A DNA stretch of 61,878 nucleotides from Acidobacteriota bacterium (GCA_021828285.1 JAKASG010000007.1:1-61878); one strand, 5' to 3'. Counted from the first letter of the stretch, positions 26,696 to 38,472 are shown. A program made the numbers and translations. The notes: generated from the sequence alone by a model not told the origin.

Positions 26696-27625
26696 GTGAA
26701 AAAACATATCGTCACGGCGGCGCTTTCGCTGGCCCTGCTGCTCGCGGCGGGAAGTCCCGCGTGGGCCGTCAGCAAAGAAACCATTGAAATGATGCAGCAA
26801 CTGGATACGCTGCAGCAAACGGTGTCACAACTCCAGCAAACGGTTGTGGCGCAAATGGCCGTACTCCACACCTTGCTTCAGCAGACGACCGACAGCCTGA
26901 GCGAGATGAAGAGGAAGGTGGATGCCCTTGAGCAAACCACGGGGCAAAACCTGGCCACGGCCAACAATCAAATGACCTCGCTCAACCAGCAGGTGGAGGC
27001 GCTGAGCGCGAGCCTCGACGATGCAAAAGCCCAAATCGCGAAGCTGAGCGGCCAAGTTGCGAAGACGCAAAACATCCTTCAGACGCTCAATCAGCCGCCT
27101 GCGCAGACGGCGACAACAGAGGCTCCGGGCGCCATGGCTGCGAACGGAGCGGCGCCCGGCACGGCGCCTGGCGCCGGCGGACAGACAGCCGCTGCTCCGG
27201 GCGATGCCGCCGCACCCGCGCCCGCTCAGACAATCCCAGACCCGAACTCGCTCTATACGGCTGCGCTTTCCTACTACAGCGGCGGCCAGTATCGGCTCGC
27301 GATTCAAGGTTTCGAAGAATACCTCCAGTATTATGGCAACACGGACCTCGCTTCGAACGCGCAGTTCTATATCGGCGAGTGCTACTACGCCGAGAAGGAT
27401 TATCACGACGCGATTGACGCCTACAATCTCTGCATCCAGCAATATCCCGGCGGGAACAAATCGCGGGGCGCTCTCCTGAAGAAAGGATACGCGCTCATCG
27501 CCTTGCACGAGCGGGCCGCAGGCGAGCAAGTTCTGCGCCTGCTGATCCGGCAAGCCCCGGGCACGCGCGAAGCTCGCCTGGCCGCAGAGCGCTTACGGTC
27601 GCTTTCCGCGGGAGCGCGGCGTTAG
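26696..27625 (+). CDS. cpoB: Tol-Pal system protein CpoB/YbgF
   Basis: This 309-residue periplasmic protein has a signal peptide (KKHIVTAALSLALLLAAGSP, cleaved after AWA). A glutamine-rich coiled coil follows (about 25-120, TLQQTVSQLQQTVVAQM), then an Ala/Gly/Pro linker (about 125-185). The C-terminal TPR domain (about 190-300) contains LYTAALSYYSGGQYRLAIQG and IGECYYAEKDYHDAIDAYN. CpoB coordinates peptidoglycan synthesis with outer-membrane constriction through TolA. The GTG start has GGAGG 11 bases upstream and begins the signal peptide; an ATG 10 codons upstream is less likely. Confidence 0.88.
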   Translation: MKKHIVTAALSLALLLAAGSPAWAVSKETIEMMQQLDTLQQTVSQLQQTVVAQMAVLHTLLQQTTDSLSEMKRKVDALEQTTGQNLATANNQMTSLNQQVEALSASLDDAKAQIAKLSGQVAKTQNILQTLNQPPAQTATTEAPGAMAANGAAPGTAPGAGGQTAAAPGDAAAPAPAQTIPDPNSLYTAALSYYSGGQYRLAIQGFEEYLQYYGNTDLASNAQFYIGECYYAEKDYHDAIDAYNLCIQQYPGGNKSRGALLKKGYALIALHERAAGEQVLRLLIRQAPGTREARLAAERLRSLSAGARR

Positions 27626-27724
27626 ACGAGGTCTGCGCTCGCAGCCGGCAAGGGCGAGTCCGGGCGATTCGCTCTTGCGAGAGCGGCAATCTAAGGAACG
27701 GTTCGCATCAAGGGGGGAAATAGC

Positions 27725-28174
27725 ATGGCCGGTTCCGTCAACAAAGTAATTCTCATCGGGCGCCTGGGCAAAGACCCTGAGGTCACTTACACGCCGAGCG
27801 GCGCGCCCGTGGCAAAGTTCAGCCTTGCCACCGACGAGTCCTACAAGAACCGCGCGGGCGAGCAGCAGAAGCGCACCGAGTGGCACAACATCGTCGCCTG
27901 GAACAAACTGGCTGAGATTTGCGGCCAGTATCTGACGAAGGGCAAGCAGGTTTACATCGAGGGCTCGATTCGCAGCCGCCAGTGGCAGGATCAAAGCGGC
28001 AACAAACGAACGGCCTACGATATCGTCGCGCGGACCATGCAGATGCTCGGCTCGCGCGGCGATTCCGAGCAAAGCGCGGCCGCCACCCCGCGGGCAAGCG
28101 AAGAGCCCGTTAACCCTCCGCCATCCGACGAAGCCCCTCCCCCTGAAATCACCGACGAAGATATTCCGTTCTGA
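27725..28174 (+). CDS. ssb: Single-stranded DNA-binding protein
   Basis: This 149-residue homotetrameric OB-fold protein coats single-stranded DNA in replication and repair. It opens [20 protein letters not shown], contains [21 protein letters not shown], and ends in the acidic tip DEDIPF, which recruits partners. The linker is short and proline-rich. GGGG lies 8 bases upstream of the ATG. It sits 100 bp after cpoB on the same strand. Confidence 0.97.
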   Translation: MAGSVNKVILIGRLGKDPEVTYTPSGAPVAKFSLATDESYKNRAGEQQKRTEWHNIVAWNKLAEICGQYLTKGKQVYIEGSIRSRQWQDQSGNKRTAYDIVARTMQMLGSRGDSEQSAAATPRASEEPVNPPPSDEAPPPEITDEDIPF

Positions 28175-28185
28175 AGCTCGTCGCA

Positions 28186-28207
28186 GGGGCGATTCGCGAA
28201 TCGCCCC
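28186..28207. repeat. Perfect 22-bp palindrome
   Basis: GGGGCGATTCG is followed directly by its reverse complement. It starts 11 bp after the ssb stop and ends 10 bp before the decayed adaptor. It is either a REP-like element or a bidirectional transcript-end hairpin without a T run. The first 11 bases recur inside leuS at about 33521-33531. Confidence 0.6.
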
Positions 28208-28217
28208 ATCCAACCGG

Positions 28218-28745
28218 TCACTCGGAAACTCCGCTCAAATATCGCTCGCGCCGAACCTGCGGCGTCATCACTCCCTTTTGAACTCGCACCGCCTCAACCG
28301 CGCCCTCGCGTGAGGGTTTCGATACAACGTAAACGCTGTCGCCCGCGAGCAGATCGTTGAACTTCAGCGCACGGCCTTGCTCATCGTAAAAAAGAGTTTG
28401 CGGGGTGATTTGCATCGCCTGCGTCACCTCCGTAGGAGCCATCAAAAGAATCTCCTGCTTCGCGTGATTGACCGGTGAAATGTTGGCCCGGTTCGTTTGA
28501 ATCGCCGCCTGCATTGCGGCCATGCTCGCTTGCAGATTGGCGACGTTGGCTTCGGCGTTTTCGAGATTTCCCCGCGCCTGGATGACCTGAGCGTCAAAGA
28601 TTGCGGGATCGAGTTGCGCCAGCACTTGCCCGGCACGGACGGGTGTGTTGAAATCGGCGAAAATATATTTTACAGTTCCGGAAACTCAGGAGCCCACCGG
28701 AACCGTAGTCAAGGGATTGATCGCCGTCTGCGTTCCGCCCTCGGA
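28218..28745 (-). pseudogene. Decayed efflux adaptor (membrane fusion protein) fragment
   Basis: Read leftward from about 28745, the frame gives NPLTTVPVGS, a TGA at 28688-28686, then VSGTVKYIFADFNTPVRAGQ and VLAQLDPAIFDAQVIQARGN. This is the N-terminal lipoyl/hairpin start of a MacA/HlyD-type adaptor interrupted by an internal stop. The helical hairpin breaks off after AAIQTNRAN. It is joined in frame to an unrelated tail (ITPQTLFYDEQGRALKFNDL). No signal peptide or gene start is present upstream. It looks like a truncated, internally deleted relic. A new short protein from the GTG at 28625 cannot be ruled out. Confidence 0.7.
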
Positions 28746-28752
28746 GGCATGG

Positions 28753-29142
28753 CTATCGCGGCGGTGGGGGGCGCCGGCGCATTTGCTGACGGCGCTTCTG
28801 CCATTCCTGGACCATCCGGTTGAATTCCGCCAGTTGCGCCGGGTTCAGGACTTGGCGAATCCGGCTCTGCGTTTCCGCATGAATGGCCTGGAACTGTGGC
28901 GCCATTTGCTGATGCAACGCCGCAAACTTCTGCCACGAATCTTCAAGTATACCTTTCACTTCCTGGTACTGCGTGGGATTCAGCTTGAGCCTTCGGCTCA
29001 GGTAACGCGCCACGCGTTCGGGATTAGGCGGCTGCCTCCGGTATCCGCCCACGTACCATCCGTAAATCGCCATCCCAAGTCCGCCGAGCAGCACGCCGAG
29101 GCAGAATGTGGCCGCGAAATAAAGATAAACCCTGCGGCTCAT
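28753..29142 (-). CDS. Membrane-anchored Spy/CpxP-like periplasmic protein
   Basis: This 129-residue protein has an N-terminal membrane anchor (about 5-28) and a periplasmic helical domain with the LTxxQ-like repeat of Spy/CpxP and heavy-metal-sensor proteins: LSRRLKLNPTQYQEVKGILE, then VLNPAQLAEFNRMVQEWQ. It ends in a basic, proline-rich tail. It overlaps the upstream anti-sigma gene by 4 bp and probably senses or buffers envelope stress with it. A near-copy of the AAGTNNNACTT motif (28945-28955) lies in its coding sequence. Confidence 0.75.
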   Translation of the reverse strand: MSRRVYLYFAATFCLGVLLGGLGMAIYGWYVGGYRRQPPNPERVARYLSRRLKLNPTQYQEVKGILEDSWQKFAALHQQMAPQFQAIHAETQSRIRQVLNPAQLAEFNRMVQEWQKRRQQMRRRPPPPR

Positions 29143-29618
29143 CGTTGACCTCCAGCAGCAGGCGCCGTCACCGTCGAATTGTGAGGCCAGTGGCTGCCCA
29201 GTCCATCCACGTTCAGCACGGACTCATCCTGCAAGGTCGCGACCGACGGCTGCATCAGCATCAGCTCCGCCGAATTCGGCGAGCGAAGCGGCCCGGATCG
29301 CGGGACGGCGAGAGCGAGCAACGCCAGCAACGCCAGCATCAGCGTCGAATAGACAAAACGCCGGCCCACCTTTTCAAAGAAGGATTGCTCGGCCGGCGCG
29401 GGCCGGCTGCTCTCCGCGAGGCGACGCATCAGGCGCGGAGTGAACCCCACGGAAGCCTCAGGGACCGGCTCAGACGCGAGCTCGCGAAATCCCGCCTGGG
29501 CGAGGCGCCATGCGCGCGCTCGCGCGGCGCACGCCGGGCATTGCGCCAGGTGCTCCTTAATCTCCCGCGCCCGGGGATCCCCCTCCGCCAGTATTTCGAG
29601 AACATGATCGCAACGCAT
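29139..29618 (-). CDS. Zinc-finger anti-sigma factor
   Basis: This 159-residue protein has an N-terminal zinc-binding anti-sigma domain with HxxxCxxC (HLAQCPAC, His23-Cys27-Cys30). One membrane helix follows (about 88-108: YSTLMLALLALLALAV), then a short periplasmic tail. It should bind and inhibit the ECF sigma factor encoded 42 bp upstream until an envelope signal arrives. Length is typical. The order sigma, anti-sigma, Spy-like protein suggests one regulatory operon. Confidence 0.85.
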   Translation of the reverse strand: MRCDHVLEILAEGDPRAREIKEHLAQCPACAARARAWRLAQAGFRELASEPVPEASVGFTPRLMRRLAESSRPAPAEQSFFEKVGRRFVYSTLMLALLALLALAVPRSGPLRSPNSAELMLMQPSVATLQDESVLNVDGLGSHWPHNSTVTAPAAGGQR

Positions 29619-29660
29619 AACTCACCTCCCCGGCCATCTCCCGCGCTCGGCGGGACGGCC

Positions 29661-30284
29661 TTATGGGCGGGGCGCGCCGGCCGGTTCACCCGGCCTGACT
29701 CGCGCCCTTGAAGAGACCTCTTTCAATAGCCGCTTCCGCGCCCGGTGCAAACGAACCTTCACCGTGCTCGGCTTCAAATCAAGTATTTCTCCAATCTCTT
29801 CCACCGAATGGCCCTCGATTTCCTTGAGCGCCAGCAGAACCCGGTCTGCCGGCGGAGCCGCTTCAAGAACCTGGCTTGCCAGCTCCCGCACCGCCGCGCG
29901 TTGCTCGGCGTTCAATCCGCCGGGCTCTCTGCTCTCGGCCGTTGCCTCCAGATTTCTTTGCCCTTCTTCGCTCATCTGCCAGAAATAGGTGACGTGTGAT
30001 GCTCGCACGCGCCGCAAGTAATCGTAACAATGGTTGAGAGCGATCCGCGAAAGCCAGGTCTGAAACGACGATTGGAAATTGTAGCTGCGAATCGCCGTGA
30101 ATGCCTTGATGAAAACTTCCTGGACGATATCCTCGACTTCGTCGCGCCGCCGCACCACGCGGTACACCACTCTGAAGACCGCGCTCCGGTAGCGCTCCAC
30201 CAGTGGCGCGAACGCTTCCTGCTCGCCGCGCTGGCACCGCTCGATCCAACCCGCCTCCTGCGCCGCCTCTTCTTTTGAAATCAC
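29661..30284 (-). CDS. ECF-type RNA polymerase sigma factor
   Basis: This 207-residue sigma-70 family protein has only regions 2 and 4. Region 2 reads LVERYRSAVFRVVYRVVRRR then VEDIVQEVFIKAFTAIRSYN and FQTWLSRIALNHCYDYLRR. Region 4 HTH is VLLALKEIEGHSVEEIGEIL then KPSTVKVRLHRARKRLLKEV. It is followed by its zinc-finger anti-sigma factor on the same strand. No recognisable autoregulatory promoter was identified upstream. Confidence 0.92.
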   Translation of the reverse strand: MISKEEAAQEAGWIERCQRGEQEAFAPLVERYRSAVFRVVYRVVRRRDEVEDIVQEVFIKAFTAIRSYNFQSSFQTWLSRIALNHCYDYLRRVRASHVTYFWQMSEEGQRNLEATAESREPGGLNAEQRAAVRELASQVLEAAPPADRVLLALKEIEGHSVEEIGEILDLKPSTVKVRLHRARKRLLKEVSSRARVRPGEPAGAPRP

Positions 30285-30422
30285 GCCCGCATCCCATGGC
30301 CCAACCTTCCATTCAAACTGACGAGGAAGGGCGAAAAGTGGTTACAGGGTGCGACGGCCGTTGTGGCCGCCTCGCATTTTTTTGTTGACGCTCTTATGAC
30401 GTTCATGGAAGAATACAATCGC

Positions 30423-30797
30423 ATGGTAATAGGTACACGTCTACGGAAACTTCGAGAAGAGCGAAATCTCTCCCAGGGGGACATCGAGAAGCGGACGGGG
30501 TTGCTTCGCTGCTACATCTCCCGCGTTGAGAACGGCCACACGGTGCCGTCTCTCGAAACGCTGGAGCGGCTTGCAGCGGCGCTCCAAATTCCCTTCTACC
30601 AGATGTTCTACGATGGAGAGGAGCCCCCGGTGCTGCCGAATATCGGCCGCCGGAAGACTACGGACGAAATCGCCGAAGAAGTGGCGCACAGCAAGGATTC
30701 CCGCTTCCTGATGAGGTTTCGATCCCTGGTTGCCAAAATCAACGACCGTGATAAGCGGCTGTTGATTTACATGGCTCAAAAGCTCGCCAGCCGGTAA
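30423..30797 (+). CDS. XRE-family transcriptional regulator
   Basis: This 124-residue protein has an N-terminal HTH (about 3-58): GTRLRKLREERNLSQGDIEK then GLLRCYISRVENGHTVPSLE. The charged, helical C-terminal part (RFLMRFRSLVAKINDRDKRL) has no known ligand motif. This class is frequent in Acidobacteriota, but targets are unknown. ATG at 30423 begins the conserved HTH; two ATGs 6 and 9 codons upstream are alternatives. A TTGACG at 30385 may be part of its promoter. Confidence 0.85.
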   Translation: MVIGTRLRKLREERNLSQGDIEKRTGLLRCYISRVENGHTVPSLETLERLAAALQIPFYQMFYDGEEPPVLPNIGRRKTTDEIAEEVAHSKDSRFLMRFRSLVAKINDRDKRLLIYMAQKLASR

Positions 30798-30848
30798 TTC
30801 CCGCGAAGCGGTCGGTGAACTGGAACGCAGGGGCAAGGGGTGGTGTCT

Positions 30849-32384
30849 CTATTCCCACTCAATGGTTCCCGGCGGCTTCGACGTGATGTCGAAGACCACC
30901 CGGTTCACGCCGTTCACTTCATTTACGATGCGTGTGGCGATTCGCTCGAGCACCGCCGGCGGAAGCTTCGCCCAGTCGGCCGTCATCCCGTCTTCTGAGG
31001 TCACAGCTCGAACCGCAATCGTTGAAGCATAAGTCCGCGCGTCTCCCATCACGCCCACGCTCGAGACCGGCAGCAGCACGGCGAACGATTGCCATAGCTC
31101 GCGGTAAAGTCCCGCCGCGCGAACTTCGCCCACCACAATCGCATCCGCCTCGCGCAGAAGCCGCAAGCGCTCTTCAGTCACTTCCCCCAGAATGCGCACG
31201 GCGAGCCCGGGCCCGGGAAACGGTTGCCGGCTCACCATCTCTTCGCTCAGCCCCAGCTCGCGCCCGACTTCCCGCACCTCATCTTTGAAAAGCTCCCGAA
31301 GCGGCTCGATCAGCTTGAATTTCAGGTCCTTCGGCAAGCCGCCCACGTTATGATGGCTTTTGATCGTTGCCGCCGGCCCTTTCACCGATACCGACTCGAT
31401 CACGTCCGGATAAAGCGTTCCCTGCACGAGGAACGGAATCTCGCCGAGCGCTTTCGCTTCCTCTTCAAAAACACGGATGAATTCTTCGCCGATAATCTTG
31501 CGCTTCCTCTCGGGATCGGCCACGCCGGCGAGGCGCTTGAGAAATCTCGCCGAATGATCCACCGCTCGGACGTTCAAGCGCGCCTGCTCGCGGAGCGCCG
31601 CAGTGACTTTTTCAAATTCGCCTTTCCGCAGCAGGCCGTTGTTCACGAAAACGCAAATCAATCGGTCGCTCACTGCGCGGCTCACGAGCGTCGCCGCCAC
31701 CGACGAATCCACTCCGCCTGAAAGCGCGCAGAGGGCGCGTTCGCCGGCCACTTGCGTCCGGATTCGCTCGACCGTCTCTTCGATGAAAGAACGCGGATAC
31801 CAGTTCGGTTTCGCGCCGCAAATTTTTTCGACGAAATTGCGAAGAATGCGCGCGCCTTCGACCGTATGCCGCACTTCGGGATGAAACTCGACCGCGTACA
31901 TTTTCGCCGCGAAATTCTCGATCACGGAAATCGCGTTCTCCGTTCGCGCCGTCACGCGGAAACCTTCGGGCGCGGCGGCTACGTGGTCGCCGTGACTGTT
32001 CCAGACGCGCAGCGGCGATTCGAGGCCCGCGAGCAATTCCGTCGGTTCTTCAAATTCAAGCCGCGCAAAGCCATATTCGCGCCGCTCCGCCGGCTCGACG
32101 CGCCCGCCGAGCTTGTATGACATCCATTGCAAGCCGTAGCAAATGCCGAGCACCGGCACATTCATCTTCAAGACGCGCTCGTCCGCCACCGGCGACGCCG
32201 GATCGTACACCGACGCAGGCCCGCCCGAAAGAATGACCGCCTGCGGATTCATCTCCGCAAGGTCCTCAAATTTGATCGTGCACGGCACGATCACCGAATA
32301 GACGTGCATCTCCCGAATCCGCCGCGCAATCAGTTGCGTGTACTGCGAGCCGAAATCGAGAACGACAATGGGGGATTGATTCAT
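30849..32384 (-). CDS. guaA: GMP synthase (glutamine-hydrolysing)
   Basis: This 511-residue enzyme converts XMP to GMP. The class I glutamine amidotransferase domain has nucleophile Cys in [10 protein letters not shown] and His/Glu in [10 protein letters not shown]. The ATP-pyrophosphatase domain follows with the P-loop [19 protein letters not shown]. The C-terminal dimerisation domain ends [14 protein letters not shown], the family's standard terminus. Length is normal. It is followed on the same strand by no close gene and converges with the XRE regulator. Confidence 0.98.
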   Translation of the reverse strand: MNQSPIVVLDFGSQYTQLIARRIREMHVYSVIVPCTIKFEDLAEMNPQAVILSGGPASVYDPASPVADERVLKMNVPVLGICYGLQWMSYKLGGRVEPAERREYGFARLEFEEPTELLAGLESPLRVWNSHGDHVAAAPEGFRVTARTENAISVIENFAAKMYAVEFHPEVRHTVEGARILRNFVEKICGAKPNWYPRSFIEETVERIRTQVAGERALCALSGGVDSSVAATLVSRAVSDRLICVFVNNGLLRKGEFEKVTAALREQARLNVRAVDHSARFLKRLAGVADPERKRKIIGEEFIRVFEEEAKALGEIPFLVQGTLYPDVIESVSVKGPAATIKSHHNVGGLPKDLKFKLIEPLRELFKDEVREVGRELGLSEEMVSRQPFPGPGLAVRILGEVTEERLRLLREADAIVVGEVRAAGLYRELWQSFAVLLPVSSVGVMGDARTYASTIAVRAVTSEDGMTADWAKLPPAVLERIATRIVNEVNGVNRVVFDITSKPPGTIEWE

Positions 32385-32441
32385 CGAATCATTTTCTTCA
32401 TTGCTTCACTGAACCAAGGATTCAAGAACGCAACCGGCCGG

Positions 32442-34940
<2,499 letters not shown>

Positions 34941-34967
34941 AAGTCATTTTGATTTCTGAACAATTGC

Positions 34968-34973
34968 ATTATA
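34968..34973 (-). promoter_or_regulatory. Probable -10 element of leuS
   Basis: A perfect TATAAT on the minus strand, 27 bases before the leuS ATG. No convincing -35 lies at 16-18 bp. Confidence 0.45.
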
Positions 34974-35040
34974 GAGGATTCGTCATTTTTCCGTGGCGCC
35001 CGCGTTCAGTTCGGCGCCCGGCGTGAAGCCCATTCACGAT

Positions 35041-35889
35041 TCATGATTTTCCGGCCAGTTTTCGCATCATCGTAAGGTTTCGCTTGTCGTCGCCCGGCCG
35101 GTCAATGGGCGTCTCGCAGATAAAGGGAATGCGGGCAAGCTTTGGATGACGCAGAATTCTCCCGAACGCTTCCTTGCCGATAAATCCCCTGCCGATGTGC
35201 TCGTGCCGGTCGGAGTGCGATGCGAAACGCGTCTTCGAATCGTTCGCGTGGATGACGCGGACGTTCGCGAGACCGATTGTGCGGTCGAGGTGCTTCAGCG
35301 TCTCGCGCAAGCCTTCGGCCGTGTCGAGCGGATAGCCCGCTTCAAAACAATGCGCCGTATCAATGCACGCGCCGGCCGGCAAATGGTGGCGAACGGCGGC
35401 GATAATGGCCGCGACCTCTTCGAACGTCCTTCCAATCACCGACCCCTGCCCCGCCGTGTTCTCGATCAAAATCGTGAGCCTGTCCAATTTCAACCCGTGC
35501 GCCGCTTCGCGCAATGCGCTTGCGCAGCGTTCAATAGCTTCCTGGCGGCCGCCGTCCCTGGCGCTGCCGGGATGCGTCACCAGGAAATCCGCGCCGAGCG
35601 CCCGGGCGCGTTCGAGTTCTCTGCGGAAAGCTTCAATCGAGGCGGAGCGAATCCTCGCATCCGAAGACGCAAGGTTAATCAGGTAATTGCTGTGGACCAC
35701 GACCGGCGAGAGGCGCGATTTTGCCCTCGCCGCACGGAAGCGTTCGATGGCTTCGGGCTTGGGCCCTGCAAATCGCCAGCCGCGCGGATTGGCGGAGAAC
35801 ATCTGGAACGTATCGCAGCCGATCCTCTTTGCATGCGAAACCGCATTTTCGAGCCCGCCTGCTATCGAAGTGTGCACGCCGAACTTCAC
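35041..35889 (-). CDS. nfo: Endonuclease IV (AP endonuclease)
   Basis: This 282-residue TIM-barrel enzyme cleaves abasic sites in base-excision repair using three metal ions. Family motifs are visible in order: FGVHTSIAGGLENAVSHAKR, VVHSNYLINLAS, GSARDGGRQEAIERCA, LIENTAGQGSVIG, ACIDTAHCFEAGYPL, VIHANDSKTRFASHSDRHEH and ICETPID. These contain the His, Glu and Asp metal ligands. Length is normal. Confidence 0.95.
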   Translation of the reverse strand: MKFGVHTSIAGGLENAVSHAKRIGCDTFQMFSANPRGWRFAGPKPEAIERFRAARAKSRLSPVVVHSNYLINLASSDARIRSASIEAFRRELERARALGADFLVTHPGSARDGGRQEAIERCASALREAAHGLKLDRLTILIENTAGQGSVIGRTFEEVAAIIAAVRHHLPAGACIDTAHCFEAGYPLDTAEGLRETLKHLDRTIGLANVRVIHANDSKTRFASHSDRHEHIGRGFIGKEAFGRILRHPKLARIPFICETPIDRPGDDKRNLTMMRKLAGKS

Positions 35890-36037
35890 TGAAGCACCTC
35901 CAAAAACCGAACGCTCATCCTAGCAAACGTTCATGGAAAACGCCAATTTTCCGGTGCCATCGCCCATCTGTGTTTCATTTTACACCCCGGCCCGCATGAC
36001 CGCCTCGCGCCCTCGTCACCATCCACTGCCTTACGGA

Positions 36038-36053
36038 AGTCGTCGCGCCGACA
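36038..36053. repeat. GC palindrome family, copy 1 (diverged)
   Basis: AGTCGTCGCGCCGACA matches TGTCGGCGCGCCGACA at 14 of 16 positions. It is followed by ATTAAACC and, 32 bases on, by the AAGT dyad. It lies between nfo and aroF. Confidence 0.55.
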
Positions 36054-36084
36054 ATTAAACCTGCACTTGCAGTCATGGGATACT

Positions 36085-36099
36085 TAAAGTATTACTTTA
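36085..36099. promoter_or_regulatory. AAGTNNNACTT dyad in the aroF promoter
   Basis: TAAAGTATTACTTTA is a 15-bp inverted repeat directly upstream of the TATAAT at 36100. It occupies the spacer between -35 and -10, a typical repressor position. It is one of six exact AAGTNNNACTT sites in the window. Confidence 0.6.
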
Positions 36100-36105
36100 T
36101 ATAAT
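36100..36105 (+). promoter_or_regulatory. -10 element of the aroF operon
   Basis: A perfect TATAAT, about 88 bases before the aroF start. The -35 position (about 36077) is poor, which fits activator dependence or repression at the overlapping dyad. Confidence 0.55.
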
Positions 36106-36192
36106 CGGAGAACGCCAGTTTGCTTCTTCCCTGCCGGCGCGTTGCATTCAAGAGCCAGCTTCAAGTACACTGAGTGCCGCACGAGGCGAGCC

Positions 36193-37248
36193 ATGCTCAT
36201 TGTGATGAAACCGCAGGCGACCGAGGAGGACGTAAAGCGCGTCTGCCGGAAGATTGAGGCGATGGGTTTTCGTCCCCATCCCATGCCCGGCGCGCAGCGC
36301 ACCGCCGTCGGCATCACGGGTAATCCCGGCCCGCTCGAGCCGGCGGAATTCGAAACCCTGCCCGGCGTTGCCGAAGCGATCCGCGTCTCGAAGCCATACA
36401 AACTGGTCAGCCGCGAGGTCAAGAACGAGGACTCTCTGATCCGCGTGGGCGGGGGCGCGAACGTTTTGGCATTCGGAGGAAAAGAGCTCGCCCTCATCGC
36501 CGGGCCCTGCGCCGTCGAAAGCCGTGAGCAGGCTTTTGCCGCGGCGGAACGCGTGCGGAAGGCCGGCGCTCGATTGTTCCGCGGCGGGGCTTTCAAGCCG
36601 CGCACGTCACCCTACAGTTTCCAGGGCCTCGGCGAAGAAGGCCTTAAAATTCTCGCCGAAGTTCGCGACCGGTTCGGCCTGCTGATCGTCACAGAAACGA
36701 TTGACCCCGAAAACTGCGACCTGGTTGAACGTTACGCCGACGTCCTGCAGGTCGGTGCGCGTAACATGCAGAATTTTTCCCTCCTCAAGCGCGTCGGACG
36801 ATCGAAGAAGCCGGTGCTTCTGAAGCGCGGGCTTTCCGCCACGCTCGAGGAATTCCTGATGGCGGCGGAATATATTCTTTCCGAAGGCAATTACAATGTC
36901 ATTTTGTGTGAGCGCGGCGTGCGCACTTTCGCCGATCACACGCGGAACACGCTCGACCTAAGCGTCATTCCCGCCGTCAAGCGGCTTTCGCATTTGCCCA
37001 TCATCGTGGACCCAAGCCACGGCACCGGCAAGCGCGACAAAGTGATTCCGCTCGCGCGCGCCGCTATCGCCGTAGGCGCCGACGGCTTGATTGTCGAAGT
37101 TCATCCCGAACCCGACCGGGCGCTCTCGGACGGTTTCCAGTCGCTTTACCCCGAGCAATTTGAAGAGTTGGTCGAGCAGGTGGGAGCCATCGCCCGCGTG
37201 CTTGACCGCACCCTCAATAGCGCTCCGCAGGCAAACGCGCGAAGATGA
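36193..37248 (+). CDS. aroF: 3-deoxy-7-phosphoheptulonate (DAHP) synthase
   Basis: This 351-residue enzyme catalyses the first step of the shikimate pathway. It is the Thermotoga/Bacillus-type enzyme with an N-terminal regulatory ferredoxin-like domain (about 1-70, [20 protein letters not shown]). The catalytic barrel follows: [45 protein letters not shown] and [14 protein letters not shown]. The regulatory domain usually gives feedback inhibition by aromatic amino acids. ATG at 36193 is the conserved start. The stop overlaps the next gene. Confidence 0.95.
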   Translation: MLIVMKPQATEEDVKRVCRKIEAMGFRPHPMPGAQRTAVGITGNPGPLEPAEFETLPGVAEAIRVSKPYKLVSREVKNEDSLIRVGGGANVLAFGGKELALIAGPCAVESREQAFAAAERVRKAGARLFRGGAFKPRTSPYSFQGLGEEGLKILAEVRDRFGLLIVTETIDPENCDLVERYADVLQVGARNMQNFSLLKRVGRSKKPVLLKRGLSATLEEFLMAAEYILSEGNYNVILCERGVRTFADHTRNTLDLSVIPAVKRLSHLPIIVDPSHGTGKRDKVIPLARAAIAVGADGLIVEVHPEPDRALSDGFQSLYPEQFEELVEQVGAIARVLDRTLNSAPQANARR

Positions 37249-38381
37249 CCCCGCGAACCGCCCGGCGCGTCCCCGCAATTTTCATCCTCATGGCGTGCAC
37301 GCTCCTGCCCGGCTGCCGCAGGCAGCGGCCGGCCGCGCCCGAGCCCTTTGTTGCGCTCGTGGCCAATGCAGGGAGCGATTCGATTGCGGTCGTGGACCTG
37401 GCGGCTTTTCGGCTCATCCGCTCCATCCCCACGCCCGGCGAGCCCGCCGACATCGCCGTCCGACCGCGTCGCCGGGAATTCTGCGTCTCGACGGAATCGG
37501 GCAACCTTGAAATGATCAGTTTCCCGAAGCTTCAACCCCAATGGACGCTTAGCGCCGGCGCCTCCGCGAGCGACGTCGTCTTCAGTCCGAACGGCGATAC
37601 GGTCCAGGTTCTCGATCCCTCGAACGGCGACGTCGTTTTCGTGGACGCGAAAACCGGCCGAATTCGCGGGCGCGTTCATCTTGCGAAACGCCTGGCGCAT
37701 CTTGCCATCACTCCTCGCGGTAATACGCTTCTTGCCACCGACCCTGCGCGCGGGCGGGTTTTCTTTATTGATGCCGCAACGAAGCAGATTGCCGGCAGCA
37801 CCGGAGCCGGTCCGCGGCCAGGACCGCTCATCATCCTTCCCGACGGTTCGAAGGCGTTTGTCGCGGACACGGACAGTCCATACATTTCTGTCGTGGATAT
37901 CGCGCGGCGCAAGCTCATGCTCCGCATCAAGCTGGGCGCGCCGCCCTCGGCCCTGGCGCTCAAGCCCGATGGAGGCGAAATCTTCGTTCTCAACGGCGGC
38001 GCCGGGACGATCAGCATCCTCGACGCAACCGACGATGACCTCGAGCAGACGCTTCCCACCGGCCCCAATCCCTCGGCAGGAATTTTCAATCGCAGCTCGG
38101 CGCTTTTCTATCTTGCAACGCGGGACGATGGCTCGGTTGAAACGCTCCAAGTGGCCACCCGCCAACTGCTGGCCTCAACGCACGTCGGCATTGCGCCCAC
38201 CGCGCTCGCGCTCACACCCGGCGACGAGTACGTTGCGGTAGCCGACGCAACATCGGGTAGCCTCGCGATCCTGCGGGCGAGCACCGGGCAGCTCATCACC
38301 ACCATTCCCGTGGGCGCCGATCCTTCACAGGTCGTCGTGCCGGACTGGTTATGGACGGGCGCTCAATCGGCTGGAAAATAA
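37245..38381 (+). CDS. YncE-like beta-propeller lipoprotein
   Basis: This 378-residue exported lipoprotein has lipobox LLPGC (about residue 24) and a seven-bladed propeller of YVTN/YncE repeats. Examples are [58 protein letters not shown] and [20 protein letters not shown]. Ligand and function are unknown. Its ATG overlaps the aroF stop, so it is cotranscribed with it; the link to aromatic synthesis is not obvious. Confidence 0.8.
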   Translation: MTPRTARRVPAIFILMACTLLPGCRRQRPAAPEPFVALVANAGSDSIAVVDLAAFRLIRSIPTPGEPADIAVRPRRREFCVSTESGNLEMISFPKLQPQWTLSAGASASDVVFSPNGDTVQVLDPSNGDVVFVDAKTGRIRGRVHLAKRLAHLAITPRGNTLLATDPARGRVFFIDAATKQIAGSTGAGPRPGPLIILPDGSKAFVADTDSPYISVVDIARRKLMLRIKLGAPPSALALKPDGGEIFVLNGGAGTISILDATDDDLEQTLPTGPNPSAGIFNRSSALFYLATRDDGSVETLQVATRQLLASTHVGIAPTALALTPGDEYVAVADATSGSLAILRASTGQLITTIPVGADPSQVVVPDWLWTGAQSAGK

Positions 38382-38382
38382 C

Positions 38383-38397
38383 TAAAGCAAAGCTTTA
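38383..38397. repeat. Dyad related to the AAGTNNNACTT family
   Basis: TAAAGC-AAA-GCTTTA is a perfect dyad that differs from the aroF dyad by a symmetric T-to-C / A-to-G change. It starts 2 bp after the propeller stop and lies 60 bp from a GC palindrome copy. Confidence 0.45.
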
Positions 38398-38456
38398 ACC
38401 ATCGGCTTCATCCGGCGTGACGGATCAGGGGATTTTAGCTCAGGTGAAGCTTGAGA

Positions 38457-38472
38457 TGTCGGCGCGCCGACC
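38457..38472. repeat. GC palindrome family, copy 2
   Basis: TGTCGGCGCGCCGACC, 15 of 16 positions of the consensus. It lies between the convergent propeller and GH57 genes. Confidence 0.65.

Larger units (their letters stand above)
35890..36192. other. Divergent nfo / aroF intergenic region
   Basis: These 303 bp hold a copy of the 16-bp GC palindrome (36038-36053), an AAGTNNNACTT dyad (36085-36099) and a perfect TATAAT (36100-36105), all in front of aroF. No gene is supported. Confidence 0.6.

Noticed and set aside
30350-30385. Possible terminator (CGGCC-GTTGT-GGCCG then seven T)
   Set aside because: No gene ends just before it on the plus strand and eight bases separate stem and T run.
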